Below are positions 1-6,230 of a DNA stretch of 6,235 nucleotides, piece by piece. A program made the position numbers and the translations under genes. The stretch spans positions 1-6,235 of the forward strand of contig JACDDJ010000293.1 in NCBI GenBank assembly GCA_013817065.1, given 5' to 3'. Source of the DNA: Acidobacteriota bacterium. Its GTDB lineage: Bacteria > Acidobacteriota > Vicinamibacteria > Vicinamibacterales > 2-12-FULL-66-21. Positions within the stretch are counted from its first letter, which is position 1, and each line of letters starts with the position of its first letter. The notes beneath the pieces are model-generated. The model was not told the origin of the DNA. It made no database searches and worked only from the letters and a program-made list of their open reading frames with translations.

Positions 1-126
1 GCCCTGGCGGACGCCATCACCGCCGCCGCATCCGACCGCGCTGCGACCGCGCGCCTTGGTGATGCCGGACACGAGGTTGCGGCTGCGATCACCTGGGATG
101 GCGTGATCGAACAGCTGGTCGGCTGA
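1..126 (+). CDS. C-terminal fragment of a probable GT-B (family 4-like) glycosyltransferase
   Basis: Reading frame 1 is open from the window edge to a TGA at 124-126 and gives 41 residues, starting ALADAITAAASDRA and ending ITWDGVIEQLVG. The pattern fits the last helices of a GT4 glycosyltransferase: an Ala/Arg-rich helix (residues 1-20), then a hydrophobic stretch, then a Trp followed by a short amphipathic helix. In many GT4 enzymes the C-terminus carries a similar 'W..v...l...y' segment. The catalytic domains lie outside the window, so this rests only on the tail and on the glycosyltransferase neighbours. The 5' end is cut by the window. The next gene begins 44 bases downstream on the same strand. 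Another protein family ending in a similar helix cannot be excluded. Confidence 0.55.
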   Translation, partial: ALADAITAAASDRAATARLGDAGHEVAAAITWDGVIEQLVG

Positions 127-154
127 TTGCCAAATCGCCGGAAATTGCCATAAT
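127..154 (+). promoter_or_regulatory. Candidate sigma-70-type promoter ahead of the GT2 operon
   Basis: The gap between the first two genes contains TTGCCA (127-132, five of six matches to the -35 consensus) and CATAAT (149-154, five of six matches to the -10 consensus), separated by 16 bases. Transcription would start near 160-162, leaving a leader of only about ten bases before the GTG at 171, with no Shine-Dalgarno sequence visible. The seven-base word ATTGCCA occurs twice (126-132 and 144-150), 18 bases apart, so part of the match could reflect a direct repeat rather than a promoter. This is a sequence match only; consensus rules for this organism are unknown. Confidence 0.4.
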
Positions 155-170
155 CGACGCGCCGCACCCT

Positions 171-1136
171 GTGAAGAAGCTGATCATTCAGATTCCGTGC
201 CTCAACGAGGCAGAGACACTGCCCGCGACGCTGGCGGACCTGCCGACGTCGGTGCCTGGCATCGACGTGATCGAGGTGCTCGTCATCGACGACGGCTCGA
301 AAGACGGCACCGCCGATGTCGCACGCGCGCACGGTGTCCACCACATCGTTCGGTTGACGCGGAACAAGGGGCTCGCCGCGGCGTTCATGGCCGGCATCGA
401 CGCCTCTCTCAAACAGCACGCCGATTTCATCGTCAACACCGACGCCGACAATCAATACGCCGGCAGCGACATCGGGAAGCTGGTGGCCCCGCTTCTGAGT
501 GGCAGCGCAGATCTCACCATCGGGGACCGAAACATCGCGGAGCTGCGCCACATGTCGTGGCGCAAGCGACAGCTGCAGGCCCTTGGAAGCTGGGTCGTCC
601 GGCAAGTCTCGAACACCTCGGTGCCGGACACGACGAGCGGCTTCCGCGCCTACACCCGGGAAGCAGCGCTGCGCATGACGATCGTCTCCGAGTTCTCCTA
701 CACGCTCGAGTCGATCATCCAGGCCGGCAAGAGACGGATGGCAATCGCCCACGTGCCGGTGACGACCAATCCGCGTACGCGCAAGTCGCGACTATTCGAC
801 AGCATCTTTGGATACATCAAACGCTCGTCGGCGACAATCGTCCGCATCTACGCGATGTACGAACCGCTGAAGGTGTTCTCATACATCGGCCTGACGCTCT
901 TCGGCGCCGGCGTGCTGCTGGCGCTTCGCTTTCTCTACGAGTACTTCACCGACGTCACGTTTGGCGGCCGCATGGTGCAGTCGTTGATCTTTTCGGCCGT
1001 CTTCATGATCATCGGCTTCCAGGTATTGCTGATGGGATTGCTGGCCGACGTCATCTCGGCCAACCGCAAGCTCCTCGAGGACCTCCTGTACCGCGTCCGC
1101 AGGATCGAACTCTCCGACCGCCGGGACGAGGATTAG
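171..1136 (+). CDS. GT2 polyprenyl-phosphate sugar synthase-like glycosyltransferase with two C-terminal membrane helices
   Basis: A 321-residue GT-A fold enzyme of the DPM/DPG-synthase-like branch of family 2. By family it should move a sugar from a nucleotide donor to a polyprenyl phosphate, or another lipid, at the cytoplasmic face of the inner membrane. Visible features are the N-terminal strand IIQIPCLNEAETLP, the nucleotide-binding DDGSKDGT (40-47), a DAD metal-binding motif (91-93, in NTDADNQY), TSGFRAY (155-161), and a basic segment with NPRTRKSRLF (200-209). Two hydrophobic helices follow at about 235-256 and 269-291, then a charged tail. No QxxRW motif is present, which argues against a processive synthase. 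The GTG start is chosen because the protein then begins MKKLIIQIPCLNE, the usual beginning for this family; no good ribosome-binding site is seen. The stop codon overlaps the next start by one base. Donor and acceptor cannot be read from the sequence. Confidence 0.9.
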   Translation: MKKLIIQIPCLNEAETLPATLADLPTSVPGIDVIEVLVIDDGSKDGTADVARAHGVHHIVRLTRNKGLAAAFMAGIDASLKQHADFIVNTDADNQYAGSDIGKLVAPLLSGSADLTIGDRNIAELRHMSWRKRQLQALGSWVVRQVSNTSVPDTTSGFRAYTREAALRMTIVSEFSYTLESIIQAGKRRMAIAHVPVTTNPRTRKSRLFDSIFGYIKRSSATIVRIYAMYEPLKVFSYIGLTLFGAGVLLALRFLYEYFTDVTFGGRMVQSLIFSAVFMIIGFQVLLMGLLADVISANRKLLEDLLYRVRRIELSDRRDED

Positions 1137-1996
1137 TGGCCGCACCCTCCTCGGTCTCCATCATCGTTCCCGCATTCAACGAGGCGCACGCCATCGCCGG
1201 ACTCGTTACCGCGCTGCGCACCGCCTCGACGTGGCACGAGATCATCGTCGTGGACGACGGTTCGAGCGACGACACGGCGACGCAAGCCGCCGCAGCCGGA
1301 GCGACCGTGGTGCGGCACCCCTACAACAAGGGCAATGGCGCCGCCGTGAAGACCGGCATCAGGACGGCGACCGGCGAGTACATCCTGATCGTGGACGGTG
1401 ATGGGCAGCATCAGCCCGACGATGCGCAGCGCCTGGTGTCGAGGCTTGGGGAGTACGATCTCGTCATCGGGGCACGAAGCACCGGCACGCAGGCCACTCA
1501 CGCCCGGCGGTTTGGCAATTCCGCGCTGAATTCTCTCGCCAGCTACCTGACCGATCGGGAGATCCCCGATCTCACGAGTGGATTCCGAGCAGCTCGCCGG
1601 GACCATCTGCGCGAGTTCCTTCACCTGCTGCCGAACGGGTTCTCGACCCCGACCACGACGACGCTGGCGTTCATAAAGGCCGGGTATAACGTCGCATTCG
1701 AACCGGTTGAGGCTCGTCAGCGCGCCGGGGAGTCGAAGATCCGGCTGGCGCGGGACGGTACGAAGTTCGTGATGATCATCCTTCGGATCGTGACGCTCTT
1801 CAGTCCGCTCAAGGTATTTCTCCCCGTGAGCATCGTGCCTTTCGTTCTCGGCGTCGCCTACGCGGGCTGGACGATCTATCACGAGATGCACGTGACCAAC
1901 ACGTCAGTCCTGTTGATCACGCTGGCAGTCATCGTATTCCTCGTCGGCCTGGTGTCCGAGCAGATCTCCGCGCTCCGCTTCGAAGGCCGCCAGTAA
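1136..1996 (+). CDS. Second GT2 polyprenyl-phosphate sugar synthase-like glycosyltransferase, membrane-anchored
   Basis: A 286-residue family 2 glycosyltransferase with the same plan as its upstream neighbour but clearly diverged. Motifs: SIIVPAFNEA (8-17), DDGSSDDT (40-47), NKGNGAAVKTGI (64-75, lipid-carrier synthase type), DGDGQHQPDD (87-96, metal and donor binding), LTSGFRAARRD (147-157), and RAGESKIR (196-203), a variant of the 'R..G.SK' signature of dolichyl-phosphate-mannose synthase-like enzymes. Two C-terminal hydrophobic helices lie at about 227-248 and 257-276. The GTG start shares its G with the upstream TAG stop (TAGTG), and purine-rich GGGACGAGG lies just ahead, so translation is probably coupled. 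The frame stays open far upstream inside the previous gene, but that extension is Arg/His-rich shadow sequence; homology to the GT2 N-terminus begins only here. It likely charges a polyprenyl carrier with a sugar; specificity is unknown. Confidence 0.9.
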   Translation: MAAPSSVSIIVPAFNEAHAIAGLVTALRTASTWHEIIVVDDGSSDDTATQAAAAGATVVRHPYNKGNGAAVKTGIRTATGEYILIVDGDGQHQPDDAQRLVSRLGEYDLVIGARSTGTQATHARRFGNSALNSLASYLTDREIPDLTSGFRAARRDHLREFLHLLPNGFSTPTTTTLAFIKAGYNVAFEPVEARQRAGESKIRLARDGTKFVMIILRIVTLFSPLKVFLPVSIVPFVLGVAYAGWTIYHEMHVTNTSVLLITLAVIVFLVGLVSEQISALRFEGRQ

Positions 1997-2001
1997 CGAG
2001 G

Positions 2002-3240
2002 ATGGATCGCGCCCGCAGCCGCCGGCTCATCCTCGCAGCAGCGGTGCTCGGGTTGATTCTGCGCCTGGCCTTCAGCTTCTTCTATTGGACCGGCAAGCCA
2101 CTGACTCACGATGAGCGCGAGTACCTCGCGCTCGCGCACAGTCTCTCGGAGGGCCGCGGGCTGACGTATCCCGAGCACCACGAGGTCGGAACCGGGCAGC
2201 AGTTCGGACGCGCGCCGGGCTACCCCGCCTTCCTTTCTCTGCTGGCACCCGACCCTGCGGCTTCGAGTGCTCCTGCCCGGATCAAGGGCGTGCAGGCCGT
2301 CCTCGGCGCACTCGTCGTGGTGATGATCGGGATACTTGCGGCGCGCGCGTGGAGCCCGGCGGCCGGTGCTGTCGCGGCCTTTCTCGCCGCCGCCTATCCG
2401 CCACTCGTGTGGATTTCCGCGTACGTCTTCAGCGAATCGCTGTATATGCCGATCGCGTTCGGGTCCGTGCTGCTGCTCGCGGCCGCCTGCGAGCGCGCCC
2501 GCGAGCAGCAAGCCACCCGTAGCGGCGGCGCACTGATGATTGCGGCGGGGCTGCTGGCCGGAAGTGCTGTTCTCATCCGGCCCGGCATGCTCTTCTTCCT
2601 CCCGCTTGTTGCTCTCTGGTTCGTTCGCCGGCGGCAGTGGTCACTCGCGCTGGCGTTCTGTGTGGCGGCGACGGTCGTCGTGGCGCCATGGACGCTGCGA
2701 AATGCACGGACCTATGGACGTCTCGTACTGGTTGCATCGGAGGGCGGTGTGACGTTCTGGACCGGCAACCACCCGCTTGCGCGCGGCGAGGGGGACCTCG
2801 CAGCAAACCCCGACCTCAAGCGCGCCGAGATCGCATTCCGCGCGGCACACCCGGGACTGACCGCTGAAGAGATGGAGCCCATCTACTACCGGGACGCGGT
2901 GAGCCACATCCTTCAACATCCAGGCTGGTGGATCGGACTGCTCGCAAAGAAAGCGTTCTACACCGTCGTCCCGTTCGGGCCGTCGTATACGCTACACTCC
3001 ACCAGGTATCTGCTGGCGTCGGTGATACCGTACCTGCTGCTGGCGCCGGTCGCCGTCGTTGGACTTGGCAGGCTCCTGCGGCGAAGCACGGCGACACCGC
3101 TGCTGCTCCTGGCGTTGTCTGTCGTGATGACATCACTCATCTTCTTCCCTCAGGAACGATTCCGCATTCCCGTGCTCGACCCGACGGTGATCGTCTGTGC
3201 ATCGGGCGTGCTGGCGTCATGGGGTCGCCGTCCACGGTGA
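2002..3240 (+). CDS. GT-C fold integral membrane glycosyltransferase (ArnT/PMT/GT39-like)
   Basis: A 412-residue multi-pass membrane protein. It has an N-terminal helix (about 9-29), then an extracytoplasmic loop with THDEREYLALA (35-45), where the acidic DE pair (37-38) matches the catalytic acidic site of GT-C enzymes. GRAPGYPAFLSL (69-80) follows, then several hydrophobic helices between about 98 and 231. WTLRNARTYGRLV (230-242) and EGGVTFWTGNHP (247-258) are typical of bacterial dolichyl-P-mannose:protein mannosyltransferase-like proteins. A soluble segment (about 250-330) precedes three or more helices and the final RFRIPVLDP (386-394). The family uses polyprenyl-phosphate-linked sugars on the periplasmic face. 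At 412 residues it is short compared with the roughly 450-550 of ArnT-type enzymes, though complete at both ends. GAGG (1998-2001) abuts the ATG, an unusually close spacing. It begins five bases after the preceding GT2 gene, a likely source of its donor. The acceptor is unknown. Confidence 0.88.
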   Translation: MDRARSRRLILAAAVLGLILRLAFSFFYWTGKPLTHDEREYLALAHSLSEGRGLTYPEHHEVGTGQQFGRAPGYPAFLSLLAPDPAASSAPARIKGVQAVLGALVVVMIGILAARAWSPAAGAVAAFLAAAYPPLVWISAYVFSESLYMPIAFGSVLLLAAACERAREQQATRSGGALMIAAGLLAGSAVLIRPGMLFFLPLVALWFVRRRQWSLALAFCVAATVVVAPWTLRNARTYGRLVLVASEGGVTFWTGNHPLARGEGDLAANPDLKRAEIAFRAAHPGLTAEEMEPIYYRDAVSHILQHPGWWIGLLAKKAFYTVVPFGPSYTLHSTRYLLASVIPYLLLAPVAVVGLGRLLRRSTATPLLLLALSVVMTSLIFFPQERFRIPVLDPTVIVCASGVLASWGRRPR

Positions 3241-3941
3241 CTGCACTCGTCGTGTGCCCGACCTACAACGAGCGCGACAATCTGCCGCTGCTGGTGCGCG
3301 GCGTGCTCGCGCACGACGGGTTCCGCATCCTGGTCGTGGACGACGGGTCACCGGATGGAACCGGGGCGGTGGCTGACCGCCTGGCGGCCGAGCACCCAGG
3401 ACGGATCGAAGTGATGCACCGGACAGGTCCGCGGGGCCTCGGCCGCTCGTATGTGGACGGGCTGCGCCACGCGCTGAAAACGGAGGCGGCGCTGATCTTT
3501 CAGATGGACGCCGACCTCTCGCACAATCCTGAGTACTTGCCTGCGCTCGCGGCCGGCGCGGTCGACCACGACGTAGTGATCGGGTCACGCTACCTGAATG
3601 GCGTCAGTGTCGTGAACTGGCCACTCCGCCGCATCTTTCTCAGCACCTTCGCAAACCGCTACATCCGACTCGTGACGGGTCTCACACCGACTGATTGCAC
3701 CAGCGGCTTCCGGTGCTGGCGCCGGGATGCGCTGGCGCGCATTCCGCTCGACCGCGTCGCCTCTGCGGGGTATGCGTTCCTGGTGGAAATGCTGTACCGG
3801 GCCGCCGAGAACGGCAGCCGGATCGGCGAAGTGCCGATCATTTTCGTCGAGCGTCGGCAGGGCCAGTCGAAGGTGTCACGCGCCGTCCTCCTTGAATCCC
3901 TGGCAACCCCCTGGCGGCTCCGGCTCCGGCGGCGGGCCTGA
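3219..3941 (+). CDS. Soluble DPM1-like polyprenyl-phosphate sugar synthase (GT2)
   Basis: A 240-residue family 2 enzyme close to single-domain dolichyl/polyprenyl-phosphate mannose synthases. Features in order: ALVVCPTYNERDNLP (9-23), VVDDGSPDGTG (39-49), GPRGLGRSYVDGL (70-82), MDADLSHNPEYLP (96-108, metal and donor site), GSRYLNG (122-128), TSGFRCWRRDAL (161-172), GYAFLVEMLYRA (184-195), and the hallmark FVERRQGQSKVS (209-220), which matches 'F.dR..G.SK'. It has no C-terminal membrane helices, unlike the two GT2 enzymes upstream, so it would bind the membrane peripherally. The ATG at 3219 overlaps the GT-C gene by 22 bases. A GTG at 3237 overlaps the GT-C stop by four bases (GTGA) and is an equally good start, losing only six residues before the family homology. 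Of the three GT2 genes, this one is the most confidently a Dol-P-Man synthase type. Mannose as the sugar is only a family-based guess. Confidence 0.92.
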   Translation: MGSPSTVTALVVCPTYNERDNLPLLVRGVLAHDGFRILVVDDGSPDGTGAVADRLAAEHPGRIEVMHRTGPRGLGRSYVDGLRHALKTEAALIFQMDADLSHNPEYLPALAAGAVDHDVVIGSRYLNGVSVVNWPLRRIFLSTFANRYIRLVTGLTPTDCTSGFRCWRRDALARIPLDRVASAGYAFLVEMLYRAAENGSRIGEVPIIFVERRQGQSKVSRAVLLESLATPWRLRLRRRA

Positions 3942-3942
3942 G

Positions 3943-5172
3943 GTGTCATTCGTCGTCGTGATGGTGACCTCGTCGTACCCGCGATTTCCCGGGGACAGCG
4001 TCGGCACCTTCATGGAACCTATCGCGACCTCGGTCGCGGCGCGCGGTCACGAAGTGCACGTCGTGGCGCCGTGGCATCCGGCGATCGAGCGGCCGGCCGT
4101 CGAGCGGGGCGTCCACTTTCATTTCTATAAATACGCGCCCTTGCGTTCGTTGAACGTCTTCGGGTATGCCGCCGCGATGCATGCCGACGTGAAGCTGCGC
4201 GGCGCGGCATACGCGGCTGCCCCGCTGGCGCTGACCGCGGGGTGGTGGACCGCCCGCCGGGTGGCCCGCCGCCACAAGGCGTCGGTCATGCACGGACACT
4301 GGGTCGTGCCCGGGGGAATCACCGCCGCAATGGCCGCGCCGGCGCTTCCGCTCGTGATCAGCCTTCATGGCTCGGACGTGTATGTGGCGGAGCGTCTCGC
4401 GCCAGCGCGGGTCGCCGCGCGAACGGCATTCCACCGGGCGGGATTCGTCACGGCCTGCAGCGCGGACCTGGCCGAACGTGCGATTGGTCTTGGCGCGGAT
4501 GCGGCGCGCATCGGCGTCGTGCCCTACGGGGTGGATACGGACCGGTTCAGGCCGGCGCCGCAGGCCCGGCTCGCACATCGCGAGCAGCTCGGCGCAACAG
4601 AACAGACCCTGCTGATCGCCGCCGCCGGACGGCTGGTTCGCAAGAAAGGCTTCGAGTACCTGATCGACGCGCTCGCAGCCGTGCCGGAGGCGCTCCTCGC
4701 AATCGCTGGCGAAGGGTCGCTGCGCCAAGAGCTCGAGCAGCGCGCCCGTGACCGTCTGGTGATCGAGCGCGTCAGGTTCCTCGGCAATCGCACGCAGGAC
4801 GACGTGGCGGCGCTGTTCGCCGCGGCGAACGTCATCGTGACGCCCTCAGTTCGCGATGACTCAGGCAACGTCGACGGCCTGCCAAATGTCGTCATGGAGG
4901 CGCTCGCGAGCGGCACCGCGCTGGTCACGACCGCCGCCGGCGGCATCGGCGCGGTGGTCGAGGACAATGTGACGGCTGCGGTCGTCGCCGAGCGGGATGT
5001 GAAGGCGCTGGTATCTGCTCTGCGGCGGCTCGGATCGGATCCCGGTGCGCGAGATCGTATGGGCCTCGCCGCCCGGGAACTGGTCGAACGAAGGTTCGGC
5101 TGGGCGCAGACGGCCCTCGAGTTCGAAGAGGCTTACCGCCGCGCTCTTGCCTTCTCATCCGTCCGTCGCTAA
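3943..5172 (+). CDS. GT4 (GT-B fold) glycosyltransferase
   Basis: A 409-residue retaining glycosyltransferase with the normal two Rossmann-like domains. The N-terminal domain opens with a hydrophobic strand and VTSSYPRFPGDSVGTFM (8-24), then GHEVHVVAPWHP (35-46), HGHWVVPGG (117-125) and SLHGSDVY (140-147). The donor domain holds VPYGVDTDRF (193-202), AAGRLVRKKGFEYLIDAL (227-244, phosphate-binding Arg and Lys), IAGEGSLRQEL (254-264), FLGN (279-282) and DGLPNVVMEALASG (311-324). In this last motif Asp311 stands where many relatives have the first Glu of EX7E, with Glu319 as the second; such a swap is seen elsewhere in GT4. The GTG start lies one base after the preceding TGA, with GGCGGG (3931-3936) six bases ahead; the ATG at 3961 would delete the first beta strand. 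It probably adds a sugar to a growing lipid-linked glycan in the cytoplasm. Confidence 0.92.
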   Translation: MSFVVVMVTSSYPRFPGDSVGTFMEPIATSVAARGHEVHVVAPWHPAIERPAVERGVHFHFYKYAPLRSLNVFGYAAAMHADVKLRGAAYAAAPLALTAGWWTARRVARRHKASVMHGHWVVPGGITAAMAAPALPLVISLHGSDVYVAERLAPARVAARTAFHRAGFVTACSADLAERAIGLGADAARIGVVPYGVDTDRFRPAPQARLAHREQLGATEQTLLIAAAGRLVRKKGFEYLIDALAAVPEALLAIAGEGSLRQELEQRARDRLVIERVRFLGNRTQDDVAALFAAANVIVTPSVRDDSGNVDGLPNVVMEALASGTALVTTAAGGIGAVVEDNVTAAVVAERDVKALVSALRRLGSDPGARDRMGLAARELVERRFGWAQTALEFEEAYRRALAFSSVRR

Positions 5173-5186
5173 CAATTGGCGATTAA

Positions 5187-6197
5187 TTGATCCCCAACCA
5201 CCAGGAGTTCTACCGCGGACGCCGCGTGCTCGTCACCGGCGGTCTCGGTTTTATCGGAAGCAATCTTGCGCGGGCGCTCGCGACGCTCGACGCCGACGTC
5301 CTGCTCGTCGACTCCTTGATCCCCGATTACGGCGGCAACCTGTTCAACCTTGCCGGCTTCGAATCGCGGTTGCGGGTCAACGTCGCCGACGTCCGGCAGC
5401 AGAGCACCATGGACTACCTGGTGCGAGACCGCGAGGTCATCTTCAATCTCGCCGGCCAGGTGAGCCACATCGACAGCATGCGGGATCCGGCAACCGATCT
5501 CGACATCAATTGCCGCGCCCAGCTCACCCTGCTCGAGGCGTGCCGGCGACATAACCCGGAAACCAAGGTGGTCTACGCCGGCACCCGGCAGGTCTATGGC
5601 AAACCGGCGACCCTGCCGGTTGACGAAACACATCTCGTCCGTCCCACCGATATCAATGGGATCAATAAGGCCGCCGGCGAGTACTACCACCTGGTCTACG
5701 ACAACGTCTTCGGCGTCCGCGCCTGCTCGCTGCGTTTGACGAACGTCTACGGGCCGAGGCAGTTGATCAGACATAACCGTCAGGGCTTCATCGGTTGGTT
5801 CATCCGACTCGCCGTGGAGGGCAAGGAGATCCAGATCTACGGCGACGGCTCACAGCTTCGCGACTTCGTCTTCGTGGACGATGTCGTGGACGCGTTTCTG
5901 AGGGCGGGCGCCACCGATGCGGTGAATGGTGACGTGTTCAACGTCGGCGGCATGGAGCCGATCAGCCACCGGGACCTCGTTGAGCTGCTGATCGGGACCG
6001 CCGGATCGGGCAGCGTGCGCTATGTGGAGTGGCCGGCAGAGAAAAAGGCCATCGACATCGGCAGCTTCTATTCTGATTCCACGAAGTTCCACAATGCCGC
6101 CGGGTGGCGTCCGGAAGTCAACCTGCGGGATGGTCTGCGCCGGACGATCGAGTATTACCGAGAGCATCTTTCGAAATACCTCGAGATCGGTTCGTGA
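5187..6197 (+). CDS. NAD-dependent nucleotide-sugar epimerase/dehydratase (extended SDR) with altered YxxxK motif
   Basis: A 336-residue extended short-chain dehydrogenase/reductase, normal length for UDP-sugar epimerases and dehydratases. The NAD site is VTGGLGFIGSN (16-26, GxxGxxG) with Asp42 closing the second strand, which favours NAD over NADP. FNLAGQVSHIDSM (86-98), GTRQVYG (132-138, Thr133 as the catalytic Ser/Thr), LRLTNVYGPRQ (182-192), IQIYGDGSQLRDFVFVDDVVDA (216-237) and FNVGG (251-255) follow in the usual order. The catalytic YxxxK site is changed: residues 156-161 read INGINK, so Lys161 is kept but Asn157 occupies the Tyr position. The start is TTG, since a TAA in frame lies directly upstream (5184-5186) and the next candidate, GTG 5226, would cut into the first strand. 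No clear ribosome-binding site is seen. It begins 14 bases after the GT4 gene and probably supplies or remodels a sugar donor for the cluster. The exact substrate is not determinable. Confidence 0.9.
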   Translation: MIPNHQEFYRGRRVLVTGGLGFIGSNLARALATLDADVLLVDSLIPDYGGNLFNLAGFESRLRVNVADVRQQSTMDYLVRDREVIFNLAGQVSHIDSMRDPATDLDINCRAQLTLLEACRRHNPETKVVYAGTRQVYGKPATLPVDETHLVRPTDINGINKAAGEYYHLVYDNVFGVRACSLRLTNVYGPRQLIRHNRQGFIGWFIRLAVEGKEIQIYGDGSQLRDFVFVDDVVDAFLRAGATDAVNGDVFNVGGMEPISHRDLVELLIGTAGSGSVRYVEWPAEKKAIDIGSFYSDSTKFHNAAGWRPEVNLRDGLRRTIEYYREHLSKYLEIGS

Positions 6198-6211
6198 CCG
6201 CGATCGCCGAC

Positions 6212-6230
6212 AGGGCCGGAGTCTGACCCT
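6212..6230. repeat. Imperfect palindrome resembling a REP-type element
   Basis: The 19 bases AGGGCCGGAGTCTGACCCT fold on themselves: AGGG pairs with CCCT at the ends and further pairs continue inward to a three-base loop, with one C/A mismatch and one G-T wobble. The GTC/TGACCC character recalls the short palindromes (GGGTCAGAC type) that are scattered in many bacterial genomes next to REP-associated tyrosine transposases. Only one copy is visible, so repetition is not demonstrated. It lies between the epimerase stop and a possible next start, and it contains the GGAG that would serve that start. It could equally be a chance hairpin or a weak translation control element. Confidence 0.35.

Noticed and set aside
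197..1135. Long open extension upstream of the second GT2 gene (a 599-codon frame running through the first GT2 gene)
   Set aside because: The part before 1136 translates to Arg/His/Pro-rich low-similarity sequence and lies over a convincing GT2 gene in another frame. It is a by-product of high GC; the real protein begins at the GTG 1136.
1133..1891. Antisense 252-codon open frame opposite the second GT2 gene
   Set aside because: Its translation is charged and repetitive in Arg/Gly/His, with no recognisable motif, and the + strand gene has all GT2 motifs. It is a mirror of codon bias.
2928..3218. N-terminal extension of the DPM1-like gene into the GT-C gene, suggesting a fusion
   Set aside because: The upstream residues are Arg/Ala-rich and unlike any domain, and the GT-C gene is intact across this stretch. 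The start lies at 3219 or 3237.
3946..4728. Antisense 260-codon open frame opposite the GT4 gene
   Set aside because: Composition is Arg/His/Gly-rich without domains. The forward GT4 gene is complete and explains the region.
4873..4899. Asp instead of Glu at the start of the GT4 EX7E motif as a sign of inactivity
   Set aside because: DGLPN...ME-type motifs occur in many apparently functional GT4 enzymes, and all other catalytic and donor-binding motifs are intact.
5169..5774. Antisense 201-codon open frame opposite the epimerase
   Set aside because: The protein looks somewhat balanced but is the exact complement of the SDR core motifs and has no family signature or ribosome-binding site. 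It is a shadow of the real gene.
6194..6226. Ten-codon GTG frame overlapping the epimerase stop (GTGA)
   Set aside because: It ends at a TGA after ten codons, and no ribosome-binding site or leader-peptide logic is visible. The ATG at 6231 has the better signal.
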